Assembly (NCBI GenBank): GCA_014607495.2
Contig: CP053153.1
Location: 4,836,001 to 4,900,000, forward strand
Source: Carposina sasakii
Taxonomy: Eukaryota; Arthropoda; Insecta; Lepidoptera; Carposinidae
Reading direction: 5' to 3'
Length of the DNA: 64,000 nucleotides
The first letter of the stretch is position 1; every line of letters starts with the position of its first letter. A program made the translations under genes and the position numbers. Positions 1 to 32,253 of this stretch are shown here, one piece after another. The notes below the pieces were generated by a model, which saw only the letters and a program-made list of their open reading frames with translations, did not search any database and had not been told where the DNA came from.

Positions 1-463
1 TAGTTGTTAAATCCCTTTACAGGTCTAGGAAATAAGACACTAAAGCACTTAAAACAACGTTTCTTATTTGTACGTATGCAATAGTGGTACGAAATATAAG
101 TATTCATAATTATGTACTCGTAAATATACCAATTTACATTCCAGGAGACCTTTAGGATCAACGGACAATAGTACCCAACAATGGCTAAGACCATCCTTTT
201 TTGAATTTTGTAAATGTGTAATGTAAATTGTGCAAATTTTATGTTACCTATTTTTAGGCCAATACAAATTCCATTGGGTTCTGTGCAATTATTCGCTAAT
301 CTTTTCTTTAGGAAACGGATAATCTGAATCTTTACTTATTAATTATTATGTATCCAGCATAAAAATTAGCTGTTTATCAACTGCAGTTGACCTTCAGGAA
401 TATGCAAGCATTACATGTGATTCAGGTTTATCCCACTTAAGCATATAGTCTAGGCATTTCCTT

Positions 464-778
464 ACTAGTTAAAAGTGCTTTTAAATAACGAAGGGCACTA
501 AAACAGCCCAAGACAGCTGTAGAATGGAATTACGCTCGACATTATAATAGCACAAGTTTATGCTATTCTGCAGCATTAGGCATTATCCTTACTATTTAAA
601 AATGCTATTGTACGGACGCGGGCTTAGACATAAAAACAGCTAAAAGCTGTATGGCATTTACATGACATAAGGGTATTATGTAGGTATGTGCTAGTAAACA
701 AGCGGAATTGAGCATTTATATCCTACTTAAAAATGCAATTGTAGAGCCAAATTGTACTAAAAACAGCTGAAAGCTGCA
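464..778. repeat. Degenerate tandem repeat, about 130-bp period, three copies
   Basis: Three diverged blocks starting near 464, 587 and 720 share a TTACTA..TTAAAA-TGC opening and an AAACAGC..AGCTG close. They lie upstream of the proposed vilse start exon. The rest of 1-1301 is AT-rich and shows no exon I can recognise. Confidence 0.45.
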
Positions 779-1301
779 AAGCTGCTTTGTGTATTGATGC
801 ACTAAAACTACAGGCATTACAAAATCATTTTGATATGCCATTATCCACCCTTATAAAGTGTAAAGCCATCACTAATGGTTTCAAAATGCTCAGTGGATAA
901 AGCATCAAGATGCTCGGTAAACTCATATAAGAGTTTCTACGAACCTTAAGTTCTACATAAGTTAATTATCCGTTTGTTAAAATGCTTCCTGTGTTACTTG
1001 GGTTGTTCGTGGTAGAAATGTTATTGAATGAAATGTCCATTAAAATTAAATTGTGACTACACTCTACTTTTTCCCCGTCTAGTTTTCAAGGTCAAATTGG
1101 TCAAATTTTCGGGAGGCAGTTTTTAGTAAGAAGCGTTGTTTCCAGCTTGTATACATTTCTATGATAAAGAATGACTTGAATGAATGAAATGAACTGTAAA
1201 CTTTAAATATGGTTCTTAGCAGTCATCCGTATTTTAGGTCAAATAAATTGTTTACAATGCTATAAAATAAGGTTTTCAAGAGTTTATATGATTTAGGAAA
1301 A

Positions 1302-22655
<21,354 letters not shown>

Positions 22656-22739
22656 CCGAATCTCAACGTTAATAACAACATCACAATACCGACGACTGAT
22701 TTCTAGATATGTATGTTTATTTAACTAGGGTCTGTGTCA

Positions 22740-22907
22740 TCAGTTTTGGTCCCAAGATGTCGTATGATTTAACTCGGTTGAAATTGGATAGTCAAGCATT
22801 TTGGTCCCAAGATATTGTCTTTTGTAACTCGGTTGAAATTGGATTTTCAACAGTTTTGGTTCCAAGATATATTTTCTTTTTTAATTCTGTTGAAATGGGA
22901 TATAATA
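22740..22907 (+). repeat. Three imperfect tandem units (about 56 bp) just after the vilse stop
   Basis: Each unit holds TTTTGGTYCCAAGAT and RTTGAAATKGGAT about 25 bases apart. It starts 85 bp after the stop and probably lies in the 3' UTR. Possible AATAAA signals follow at 23005 and 23229. Confidence 0.65.
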
Positions 22908-22915
22908 GTTTGTTA

Positions 22916-24860
22916 GGTAAAGAAAAACGTGAGTAAAAAGCTTTACTAGGCAACTATCGTTTATGAAATCGTGAGTTAATTCAGTAGGTTCCTAAACTGA
23001 GTAAAATAAAACTGATGGTCAAGCCCGAGGGGTATATAGTACAGTGTGTGAGGAGCCTTTAGTTTTTAAATGTCTTTGTATTTATTTTTATAAAAGCAGT
23101 TTCTTAAAATATTGTTTTAATCATGATTGATGATGTTTGGAATAAGCTGTAATTAAATTGTGTTTTCCTTTCTTACACACTGTATCTCTAGACTGAACAC
23201 AGAGCCTCTGTCTTAATAATATAAATACTAATAAAGCCGCTACATATCTTTACCATAGATTATTTGCTTTGCAGCATAACATATTTATTACTGAAACTCG
23301 AGTAGTCTTATTAAAGTGTGAATGATTATATGAGAAAAAGTTATACTATATGTCTCATCAAAATCTTATCTAGTCTGCAAATCTATTGCTGCAATTACTG
23401 CAAACATCTATTGAACTTATCAACCAACTCACTTGTATATTTTTTGTATTTTTGTATGATAATTTTTTTTTGGTTGTTCCCAAAGATATTTAATTTAAAT
23501 TATATTAGAGTTTTCAGCTTTACAAGCAAGTAAGTACATTGTGTTGGGTAGGCTGATTACGTAACTTGCAGAAGCAGAGCAATAACTGTGATTGTGTAAG
23601 TACAGTCGCGTTATCTACGCTGCCGCATTGCTATCGCTTTGCTTTTGCAAGTTAAGTAATCATGGGGCCGGTTTGGGGCGACCGCATTGTTTACGTTTAG
23701 TTAGTAATCTAAAGTTATTACGAAAGATTTTATTTTAAGGTTAATTTTATTACACAAAGACAGCTAAGTTCACAAAAGAGTACTGTTATTATTTTTATGC
23801 TATTATAATCTATGGTGCTTGTCGATATTACGTGAGCAAGCTAATAGCTATAAATATTATGGTACATTATCTTATAAACAGACATTTCTAATCGTTAAAA
23901 TAGATTATATAATTCCAGTCATAACGAGTTATTAGACTTTTTAATTTCATTACTATAGTGAATATTACTATAATAGCTTTAATTTTTTTAAAGGCATAAT
24001 TTTAAATTCATGGTTGTCTGGCTTTTAAGGAATTTGTCGTCATGTTCCGTCATGTTCCCATTTACTTGTCGGCGCCGAATATTTTAGGCATACATGTTTA
24101 ATTTGTATAAAAACTATGAATTTCATCATGATCTATTTAAATACTAAATCTCTATATTTTATTGTAATCCGAATTTTACGATATGGGTCTACTTTTTCAA
24201 AAATATTGAAATAATTACCAATTTAACTATGTAATTTAACTAAGAATCCATAGTTTATCTACTTACAAGATAATGCATAATACAATCAATAGTTTTAAAA
24301 TTTGATTTCAACAAAATAATTATTAATTATAACTAATAATAAAGTAATCGGGACTAATCTACTCATCGAAGTTATTTTTTTTTCTAAGTTTTTTTTATGA
24401 ACCATTCTAGTACGTTCCTTTAGAACTTCACGTTATAATAAAACTCAGTGCAAAACTTCTCATTTACTCACAGTGTGTTAAATTTAAGTAAATACTTTAA
24501 TTCAAAAAGCTTTGGTAATTTATATAAAAGATTAACATGTTACGAAAATCTCTAGACAAATTGATTATTCTAGTTCTTATTATAGCTGTTGACTGCCGCA
24601 TGATAAACCTAAATATATGTTAATTAAGTACATATTTAAAGTTGTACAGATAGTATTTGCATTGACACAAATATAGGTAATTACATTATTCTATTTGAAA
24701 ATGTGTTAGTAGAGAAATTTAATATTCTGTGACTGACTACTATGCTTTACTGCAAAACGAGATTTAATACGTAGCCTAAGTCAATACAAAAAGAAAATAT
24801 GAAATTATGTCTCATTTCCATTTAGAAGAAAACTCCTTAGCAACCTTTAGCTGACAATTA
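22916..24860. other. Gene-free spacer/3' UTR of vilse
   Basis: AT-rich, with no coding block I can support. The short block at 23540-23690 (ACGTAACTTGCAGAAGCAGA and AAGTTAAGTAATCATGGGG) resembles inverted-repeat sequence near 8520-8760 and is probably MITE-derived. Confidence 0.5.
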
Positions 24861-24863
24861 AGC

Positions 24864-26172
24864 CTTAGTAGAGGAGAACGTGAAGATCGACCTTCACCGA
24901 TCTGATAACTCGATGAGACATATTTTTTATCAAATATAATTCAAAAACAAATATGCCTATTGTGACTTGCCTATCGAAAAGTGTTCATAGCTATTTTTAA
25001 TTTAATTGATTTTAATCAATTTTCTTTCAACACCTGCCTTTGCAGGCAAGCCTATATGATTGGTTTTGTAATTTAATTTTGTGTAATTTGTACCTATGAT
25101 ATCAATTTCGATTGGTTAATAGATTGGTGTAGTTACCTATATTGACTTACCTATTCACATCTTGCTAGGTAGCCATGCATAGAAATAAGTAGGCAAGCCT
25201 AGGCATACTCTCTCGGTGTTATTACAATAGAATCGTAAAGCAATGTCTAAACACCCGTTTTGTGAGACAAGGTCTAACGTTTTAAGCATCGTCTAAACAA
25301 CTTCTATAGAAAACACATTTAAGACCCATTTGATTCTGACTGGCACTTAAACCTAAACATAAAATTTGTCCTACCTGTCCCTTTCTCTCTCAGCCATTTA
25401 TGCTAAGAACGGAGAGAGATAGGTGTGAAGGTCAGAATTTGTCATATCAAAGGCCCAGTTGTTTAATCAGTAGTCAAGCTTATTATTGGTAAAAATACGT
25501 CACAGATTCTGACTTTTTGTTAAATTTATATACAATTACCATCTTCACAAAATTTCGCGTTTGTACTTGTTTGAACAGAAAAATTGTTGAAATAACTATA
25601 GTTAAATCGACCAAACAACCGGGCCTAAAATCATGTTGAGAAGGAACATTCGTTCCATTCATTCATTACCGTTCCTTCCTTCATTGAAAAATGGGTGCAA
25701 TACCTATAAATTCATTGGCGGGTTCGTCATACACTCGCAGAGTGTCGGTGATACGTTAGCGTAATCTATTTTATGATATAGTAAAGGTACTAAATTATAG
25801 TTCAGATATTCCAAAAGCTCTGCAAGATATTGCTGCTATAATCCCTCGTTTCCCCTTTTTTGTTGTTATGGAAACCTTTTTGAAAAAAGTCAAACAAAAT
25901 CTCAGAAGTTTGACGTTAATCAGGCTTAAAACCATCTTAAAACTACCCTTTTTATTTGACTATATTTAAACCATGTCTATACAGCGTCTCACTCTAGCTG
26001 ACGCCTAAATACGTTTTTGTAATACATACTTAGATATTTTTTAAAATATCTAAGTATTTTTAAAAATATCTAAATATCTAATACTTAGATATTTTTTAAA
26101 ATATCTAAGTAATCAGAAATCAGTAAAGTTATCAGATTGGTGAAGGTCGATCTTCCACGTCTCTTAGACTAC
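24864..26172. mobile_element. 1.3-kb block bounded by about 46-bp inverted repeats, possible non-autonomous DNA element
   Basis: The left end (24864-24910) contains GAAGATCGACCTTCACC and TCTGATAACT; the right end (26127-26172) contains their complements AGTTATCAGA and GGTGAAGGTCGATCTTC. The arms match at about 85-90% by eye. No coding region inside. Short palindromes occupy 26020-26115. The target duplication is unclear. Confidence 0.55.
26020..26115. repeat. Clustered short palindromes built on ACTTAGATATTTT/AAAATATCTAAGT
   Basis: ACTTAGATATTTTTTAAAAT-type palindromes occur twice (about 26028-26058 and 26080-26110), with a partial copy between. They could form alternating hairpins. Confidence 0.6.
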
Positions 26173-27036
26173 CTGTATATGCAAATTATTAATGTAAAAT
26201 TTAATAAAGTTAATAGGATTAATAATTATTCTCACATATTTTATGTTATATAAATCCTATGTTAAAAAAAAAATGCACAATAATATTTATTGGTTTTTTA
26301 CCCTTATGAAAAACCAGTCAAACTTTTTTATAGGTGAACTTATATTAGGTACTTGTTTTAGAAACAGTGTGCTCGTGGAAAGATTATCCAGGGTAACCAT
26401 ACGACGAAGAGTACAGTGGGTTGTAAAAATAGACGAAATTTTTGTTAAACTAACCAAATTCCCAAATTAAATACATACTTTTTACTACTTACGTTATAAA
26501 GGTACAATATGTAATTATGTAAACGATATTGTAATATAGTTGTATTTAAAATCATAGTATTTTCTGGCACAAATCTGTTATGGCGGGTATTTTGTCAAGG
26601 TTTTAATATGAAATAATAATTGCTTCACATTATATCCTTATGTGTTTATTTTTTTATTTCAATGCCAATATTCAAGGTTGGCGCTCAAGTGTGGCTTTTT
26701 ATATTTCGCGAATTTTACTACCGACTGGAGTATATCGTAATGCATTTAGCACATTCCGGCCTGAAATGATCTCATAGCAACCATTGTTGTCAATTCTTGT
26801 AATTTCTTTTACAGAAGAAGTTCTCAAATTAAATAAAAATAAGTTTTCTATCTATCTATAGTGCAACAATTAAGTTAGAAGTCTTAAGCAAAATGGCCTT
26901 TTGAAATAATGATGAATTTATTTGTATCTTCGCATTGTCCAGTCAAGCACGCAGATGTTACTGTGTATGATTTTTTATACTGTGTGTCTCTACTGATTTA
27001 AATTGTACTTTAAGGCATGATTGGTAAATATGTAAA
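26173..27036. other. Spacer without recognisable genes
   Basis: AT-rich. A 75-codon open frame at 26243-26470 shows no domain and is treated as chance. Confidence 0.4.
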
Positions 27037-27123
27037 TACAGGGTGTAACAGAAGGGATATAAGGGTTAAGCGAAACGCTATAAAAATAGCCCACTCCATA
27101 GAGAACCTATCCATATGGCGTAG

Positions 27124-27281
27124 GCCACACATGAATGGCGTCGGGCGCGGACATGGCACAGATAAACGGAATGTCATGGCTCATTCATGTCCACGCCCGA
27201 GCCACGACATTCCGTTTATCCGCTTTATTTCTATCTTGTATGTGCCATGTCCGCGCCCGACGCCATTTATGTGTGGCCTGC
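27124..27281. repeat. Foldback element with GC-rich arms
   Basis: CACACATGAATGGCGTCGGG with GCGCGGACATGGCACA is answered by TGTGCCATGTCCGCGCCCGA with CGCCATTTATGTGTG; inner arms GATAAACGGAATGTC and GACATTCCGTTTATC also pair. Its GC content stands out from the flanks. Confidence 0.75.
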
Positions 27282-27375
27282 GCCTAAGAGACTCGAAATC
27301 ACATGTTTATTTTTCTAGATAGTATGCAGAATAGGGAATATGCATGTGATTCAAATAACGGTAATTTTCTTTATA

Positions 27376-27635
27376 CAGGGTGTAACAGAAAGGGTATGTT
27401 AAGCGAAAATCTATGTAAATAGCCCACTATAGAGAACCTATTTCCAAAATTTGAGAATCGAAATCACCTTTTTATTTTTCAAGATTGTATGAAAATTCCT
27501 GAGATATTTGAAAATTCTCCGTACTATCGGGAAAAATAAACATATGATTTCGGGTCTCAAATTTTGTGGATAGGTTCTCTACAGTGGGCTATTTACATAG
27601 CTTTTCGCTTAAAATACCCTTTTTGTTACACCCTG
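27376..27635. mobile_element. MITE family B, 260-bp copy
   Basis: Termini CAGGGTGTAACAGAAAGGGT and ACCCTTTTTGTTACACCCTG; nearly palindromic overall (AAGCGAAAATCTATGTAAAT answered by ATTTACATAGCTTTTCGCTT). TA flanks. Confidence 0.8.
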
Positions 27636-28298
27636 TATATAATCCTTATTCATTGATATTTACGTAGATACATATTAATATTCTTTATTAAATATTTATT
27701 ATTTAATTGCGTTTTTATATGAGAAAATCACTATTGAAATTAAATAAGAGGGAAATTCAAATCACTTGAAACGCAACACTATTGGTCGGAACAATCATGA
27801 ATGAAATGTGACGTCAAAATCTGTGTGTACCAAACAATGTTTGAACATTTTGATCTTTCTATTGTCAAATCGTTCAAACTAATAAATATTATATAGCCTG
27901 TGCCAGTAAGGGTCAAGACACACTGTTAAGACGCCACGCGATAACACACCGAAAATGTATGGATGTTTGATCACAGTGTTTGACTGTACAGACTATGATG
28001 TGGCGAAAAGCGCGCCTAAATGGCGGTCGTTTAAAAACCTGTTATTAGCTCACTATTTTAAAACAATTTATTTTGTACTAAATATTGCTGATATTTTTTT
28101 TACATAGGTATTTGTAGTCATGTAAATAACCATTTAAAATCATAAAAAAAAGTGCATATTCCCTATTCTTGAACAGCTCAAGAATGTTTATGAAATATTG
28201 AAAAATAAATATTTGGTTTCGAGTCTCTTGTAGATAGGTTATTTATATTGGACTAGCCGTAGCCTTTGCCATAATACCCCTTTGGTTACACCCTGTAT

Positions 28299-28756
28299 AT
28301 TAAGTGAACATGTTGCTAAAATGTTCTGAATACAGCCGGTCTCTCTAATTCTATTTACATAGATTAAAACTTTCACCTGAAAGGATTTTTGATCCTTGTA
28401 AATGTTAAGTAAAAAATATTATTGTAGGTATATAATGATATATGAAACAGTTAATTTTATAATTTTCTTATGTTGTTCAACTTCAATCATCTTGGTTCTC
28501 TATGATTTTTATTATGTAAGTATAATGATTTACCAATTCTCATATAATTTACCAGTTTGTTGTATTATATGTATGTTACCTGAAATAACATGTAGTTTAA
28601 ATGAAGTTTTGTGCCATAACGATATTTCTTGAAAATGTAATTAATTTTATATGTATTGTCGTACTTAGTTTTGGTTTTTTGTACTTGTAAAATACTGGGA
28701 ATAAAGGAAGTTTTCTCTACAATCCAGGGAATCAATAAATTAGGAACCTTCATAAT
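28299..28756. other. Spacer without recognisable genes
   Basis: AT-rich between two MITEs. Short open frames here have no recognisable domain. Confidence 0.4.
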
Positions 28757-28757
28757 T

Positions 28758-28947
28758 GTAGGGACAAACTGAGCCCACGTACGCAACGTATGCTACGCAT
28801 TATGACATCTAGACTACGAAGTTTATATGCTTTACGCAACGTTGTGTACGACAAGTGTGTTTCTAAGTCATATATTTTCATATAAAATTCGTTAGATGTC
28901 ATAATGCGTAGTATACGTTGCGTACGTGGGCTCAGTTTGTCCCTACC
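28758..28947. mobile_element. Foldback MITE, 190 bp
   Basis: GTAGGGACAAACTGAGCCCA and CGTACGCAACGTATGCTACG at the left are answered by CGTAGTATACGTTGCGTACG and TGGGCTCAGTTTGTCCCTAC at the right. Non-coding, single-copy in this window. Confidence 0.8.
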
Positions 28948-30026
28948 TTTATAGTTTTATGTACGACACGTCATCATTATTCTGCTCGTAGCTAAGGATG
29001 AGTAGCTATAGTATAGCGGCAATTGATAATGCTTGGAATCGATAGGAAAACTTTGTTTGATGAATGTAGAATATTTCTTAGGTAATATAAAATTAGAACT
29101 TACGCTCTCTTTCCTGGTATGTAGCTATTTAAGCGGTTTTAAGGCAGATCACAATTTATTTTTTGTGTATAATAATATAATAATAAATATGGAAGGCGTT
29201 GCACCATATCGCAGTTGCGCTATATACTACTAGAATAAAAGATTGTATGGTAACTTCGCTATATTATGTAAATTGTAAAATGCTAAGTACCTATATAAGA
29301 TGGATTTCATGAAATAAACTGCCCCTTTGTATATAATATGGCTATTTTCCTTTGTTATTAATGACAATATAATGCCTATAATGTTCATATTGTAGAATAT
29401 CACTGTAAATGTGAATGTTCATGAGAAATAAATATCTATTTATCCCTTGGATAACTGTGAATACCATATTTCGTTTTATTGTTATTGCTTAAGTCGCTCT
29501 ATTCTCACATTTATTAACATTTCCCACTATCCCTATTGCGAATCTCCGTCAGTGGTACAAGTGTGAACTGTTTTCCACTACACCCATTGTCTGTCATCAC
29601 ACAAAATACTACTCATTATACTTAAAATAAATTAGAAAAACATTTCAGCTTTTTCCATGGGTCATACATAACTATAAAATGGGAGGTGGGATGATGCGCC
29701 CTACAAAACGTTTGTATAATTGCCGCATAACGCTATGTCGCTAACACCCTGTACGAGTATAACTACCTCACTCATTCCCGCCACCTTAGAAAAATGCAAA
29801 TAAAGTATAGAAAATCCTGTAAAGGTCGTGCAAGTGTCTATTAAAGTGTTTTAACAGAAATAGAAATGTAGCTACCCCATATGTTAGTCATGACCATTAT
29901 CCCCAGAAGAGTGAGTAGGTATAGTAAATTGTAGTAGGTAAGTACCTGTAATTTAATTTTCCATTTGAAAACATGACATGTACTTTACTGTTAAAATAAT
30001 TGTTAATACTACTTTTCTTTTCACAG
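28948..30026. other. Spacer and putative 5' intron upstream of the gustatory receptor
   Basis: No exon seen. It ends in a pyrimidine-rich acceptor (TTTTCTTTTCACAG, 30013-30026), which suggests a non-coding exon further upstream joined to the ATG-bearing exon. Confidence 0.45.
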
Positions 30027-30082
30027 GCGTACTTTTGTTTCATAACTTCCGTCTGTGATCGGCCTGAAAGTAAGAAAGCGAC

Positions 30083-32253
30083 ATGGAGAAAATAATAAAT
30101 GCAGTTTCAGTATTGAAATCGAAGGTATTGAAGAGACCTCTGAAGCCAAAGAAACGGTTGCGGAAATACAATAATTTGATACAAGCTGCGAACCTGGGCA
30201 GGTTTCTCAGGAAGATGTTTGGTATGTCCGTGATGATCCTCGAAGATAGTCCCACTAGAGGAATCGTGTCAAACTTCAACATGTTTGGATTTATATGCTT
30301 TTTATTCTGGTCCATTATGTACATCAAATGGTCTTACATATCCTATGTGGAAGACCAAACGATTCTACGGAACCTTTACAATACGAAACTGCAGCATTAC
30401 GGCGATATGTTTGAAAGAGCAATGTCTATACATTTTGTTGTCTACAATATGTGGAAAATACCGTTTGATTTGAGCGGCAACGGTGAATATTTGAAAGATA
30501 TAAGCGTGGCCGATAAAGTTCTAGTAAAAGCTGGCGAAATCATTAACTATAGGAAGAATGCGTATGTCGTTCTGTACTTGTCAGCGCTTCAAGTGATACT
30601 TTATTGTATACGACTGCTGACTGTCTACCTATCTTTTAGACATTTGGACTCTAAAATGCCAATGGAGAAAATACTCCAAGTGATCTACACCGACGCACTG
30701 GCAATGCAGATAACTTCTCACTATTGTTACTATCTACTAATCTTGAAGCAAAGATACCAGGCAGTGAAGACGGTACTGAATCGTATAAATCATCGCAAGG
30801 CTTGGGAATATACTATGTACTGTCGCGGTAAGCAGCCATTAAATATGGAAAAGATCACGCGGCTGCAAGATAAGAGCATATGCGAGAAGGTAAAGCTCTG
30901 CGCCAAAACGTATGGGATTCTGTACAAGGCATCCGAATCTTTTAATAAGCAATTTGGTATGGCCCTGGTGTTGACAATGTTTACATGCATGAATATTATC
31001 ATACTGTACAGTTTCTACTTCATGGAGGCCACTGCTTCTGGCTTGTTTCACGATATGCAGAGGTTTATCGACTTCTTGATCTACGTGTCTTGGCAGGTGT
31101 TCTACTCTTTTGGAGTTATATACTTGAATATATATTTTTGTGAAACTACTGTGTGTGAGGTTAGTAATTTCAGCTCTATACCTAAATATATTTAAGGTAG
31201 CTAGCTTATTAGAGCGGGCGGATATAAGATCTTTTGTAGATTGGGAATCTAATATTGTGGACTTCAGAGTGTATAGGGGTTCACGGTAGTTGGCGTGGAT
31301 CCTATAAAAACTCCTGCACAGACACCGTGACATACCTTCTCTACTATTGTATAGTCATTGTTTTCTGCAGTAATATGTACATATAATAAAAATATCGTAA
31401 ATAAAACTTAAGAGGTGATTCAGCACAAAATTCTGAGTGGAATTTTTCGAAAAACTTCCCGCTCGTAGTGGCATGCCTAACGCTTATAATGTCTGTCTTG
31501 TATTGAGCACCTATATATATATATACATGTAGTAGAATGTACTATAAGTAGGTATAAAGAATTGCACGTAGAATGAGATTTTGAACAACTTAAGTAAATT
31601 AGTAGTTTAAGTTGCTGCGTGCGTGAGTTGTGTGATCTGCGCCTGCTTAATTATTGACTTGTTTGTATTTAATTAGATACCTTTAAAATTTTAGTCTTCT
31701 AGTGCGTAAACAGAATTATTATTTTAATATTCCAGGCCAAGCATACTTCTGACATAGTGCACGAGATAATTAATGGTGATTTTGACCCCGCTATCATACA
31801 ACAGGTAAGGTGCTATTGTTTAGTACAACTAGATATATTATAGGTAATGATAGCTATGTTATGTGTAACATAGCACGATAAGTCTAACTGTATAATAAGG
31901 TGCCTTTTTATTTTCCTTGGGTACATTTTATCTTAACATAGGTTCTGACATACCAGCGTACATGCTGGGTTTATGTTTAGAATTATTCTGATGTTCTCTG
32001 TACTCTGCCATGTTTTTACAGTACCTACTGGATGATATTTTGACCCTTTTGTTTTGTATTTTGTAGAGAGCTATTGTCTGTCAAAGTCTATCTACTGCGT
32101 GAGATAGTTATAACTTTTTAAGACAGATATTTGTTAAGAGACATGGAGTTCCTAATGTTTCAGGCGACACATTTGTCTCTACAACTTCTGCACCAGACCC
32201 CTGAATTTACAGCCTGCGGGCTATATCCGGTGAACTACGTACTATTACAAGAT
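30083..32253 (+). CDS. Gustatory receptor (insect chemoreceptor superfamily), 3' incomplete
   Basis: Exons 30083-31159, 31736-31804 and 32164-32253 give 412 residues in phase with canonical junctions. Hydrophobic segments lie at about 64-88, 160-184, 198-221, 292-313 and 330-352. The last part, TPEFTACGLYPVNYVLLQD, matches the loop before the final transmembrane helix of insect Grs (usually ACGxFxxxxxLL). The donor GAT|GTAAGT at 32254 calls for one more exon carrying TM7 and the family TYxxxxxQF motif. I found no such exon between 32254 and 34872, so the gene is incomplete as assembled, or the exon is divergent. The family forms ligand-gated cation channels for taste or CO2/sugar sensing; no subfamily is assigned. 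The N terminus is basic and lacks a signal peptide, as expected for an intracellular N terminus. Confidence 0.82.

Larger units (their letters stand above)
27039..28296. mobile_element. MITE family B (CAGGGTGTAACAGAAGGG), copy split by nested insertions
   Basis: The left terminus is at 27039 and the complementary right terminus GGTTACACCCTG ends near 28296. Between them are a hairpin element (27124-27281) and a second full family B copy (27376-27635). GAATAGGGAATATGCA at about 27329-27344 is mirrored by TGCATATTCCCTATTC at about 28153-28168, marking the edges of the interrupting block. Confidence 0.55.

Noticed and set aside
27017..27322. 101-codon open frame
   Set aside because: It spans the GC-rich foldback and MITE ends; the residue pattern is mirrored because the DNA is an inverted repeat.
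30839..31333. 164-codon minus-strand open frame
   Set aside because: Antisense to the gustatory receptor exon.
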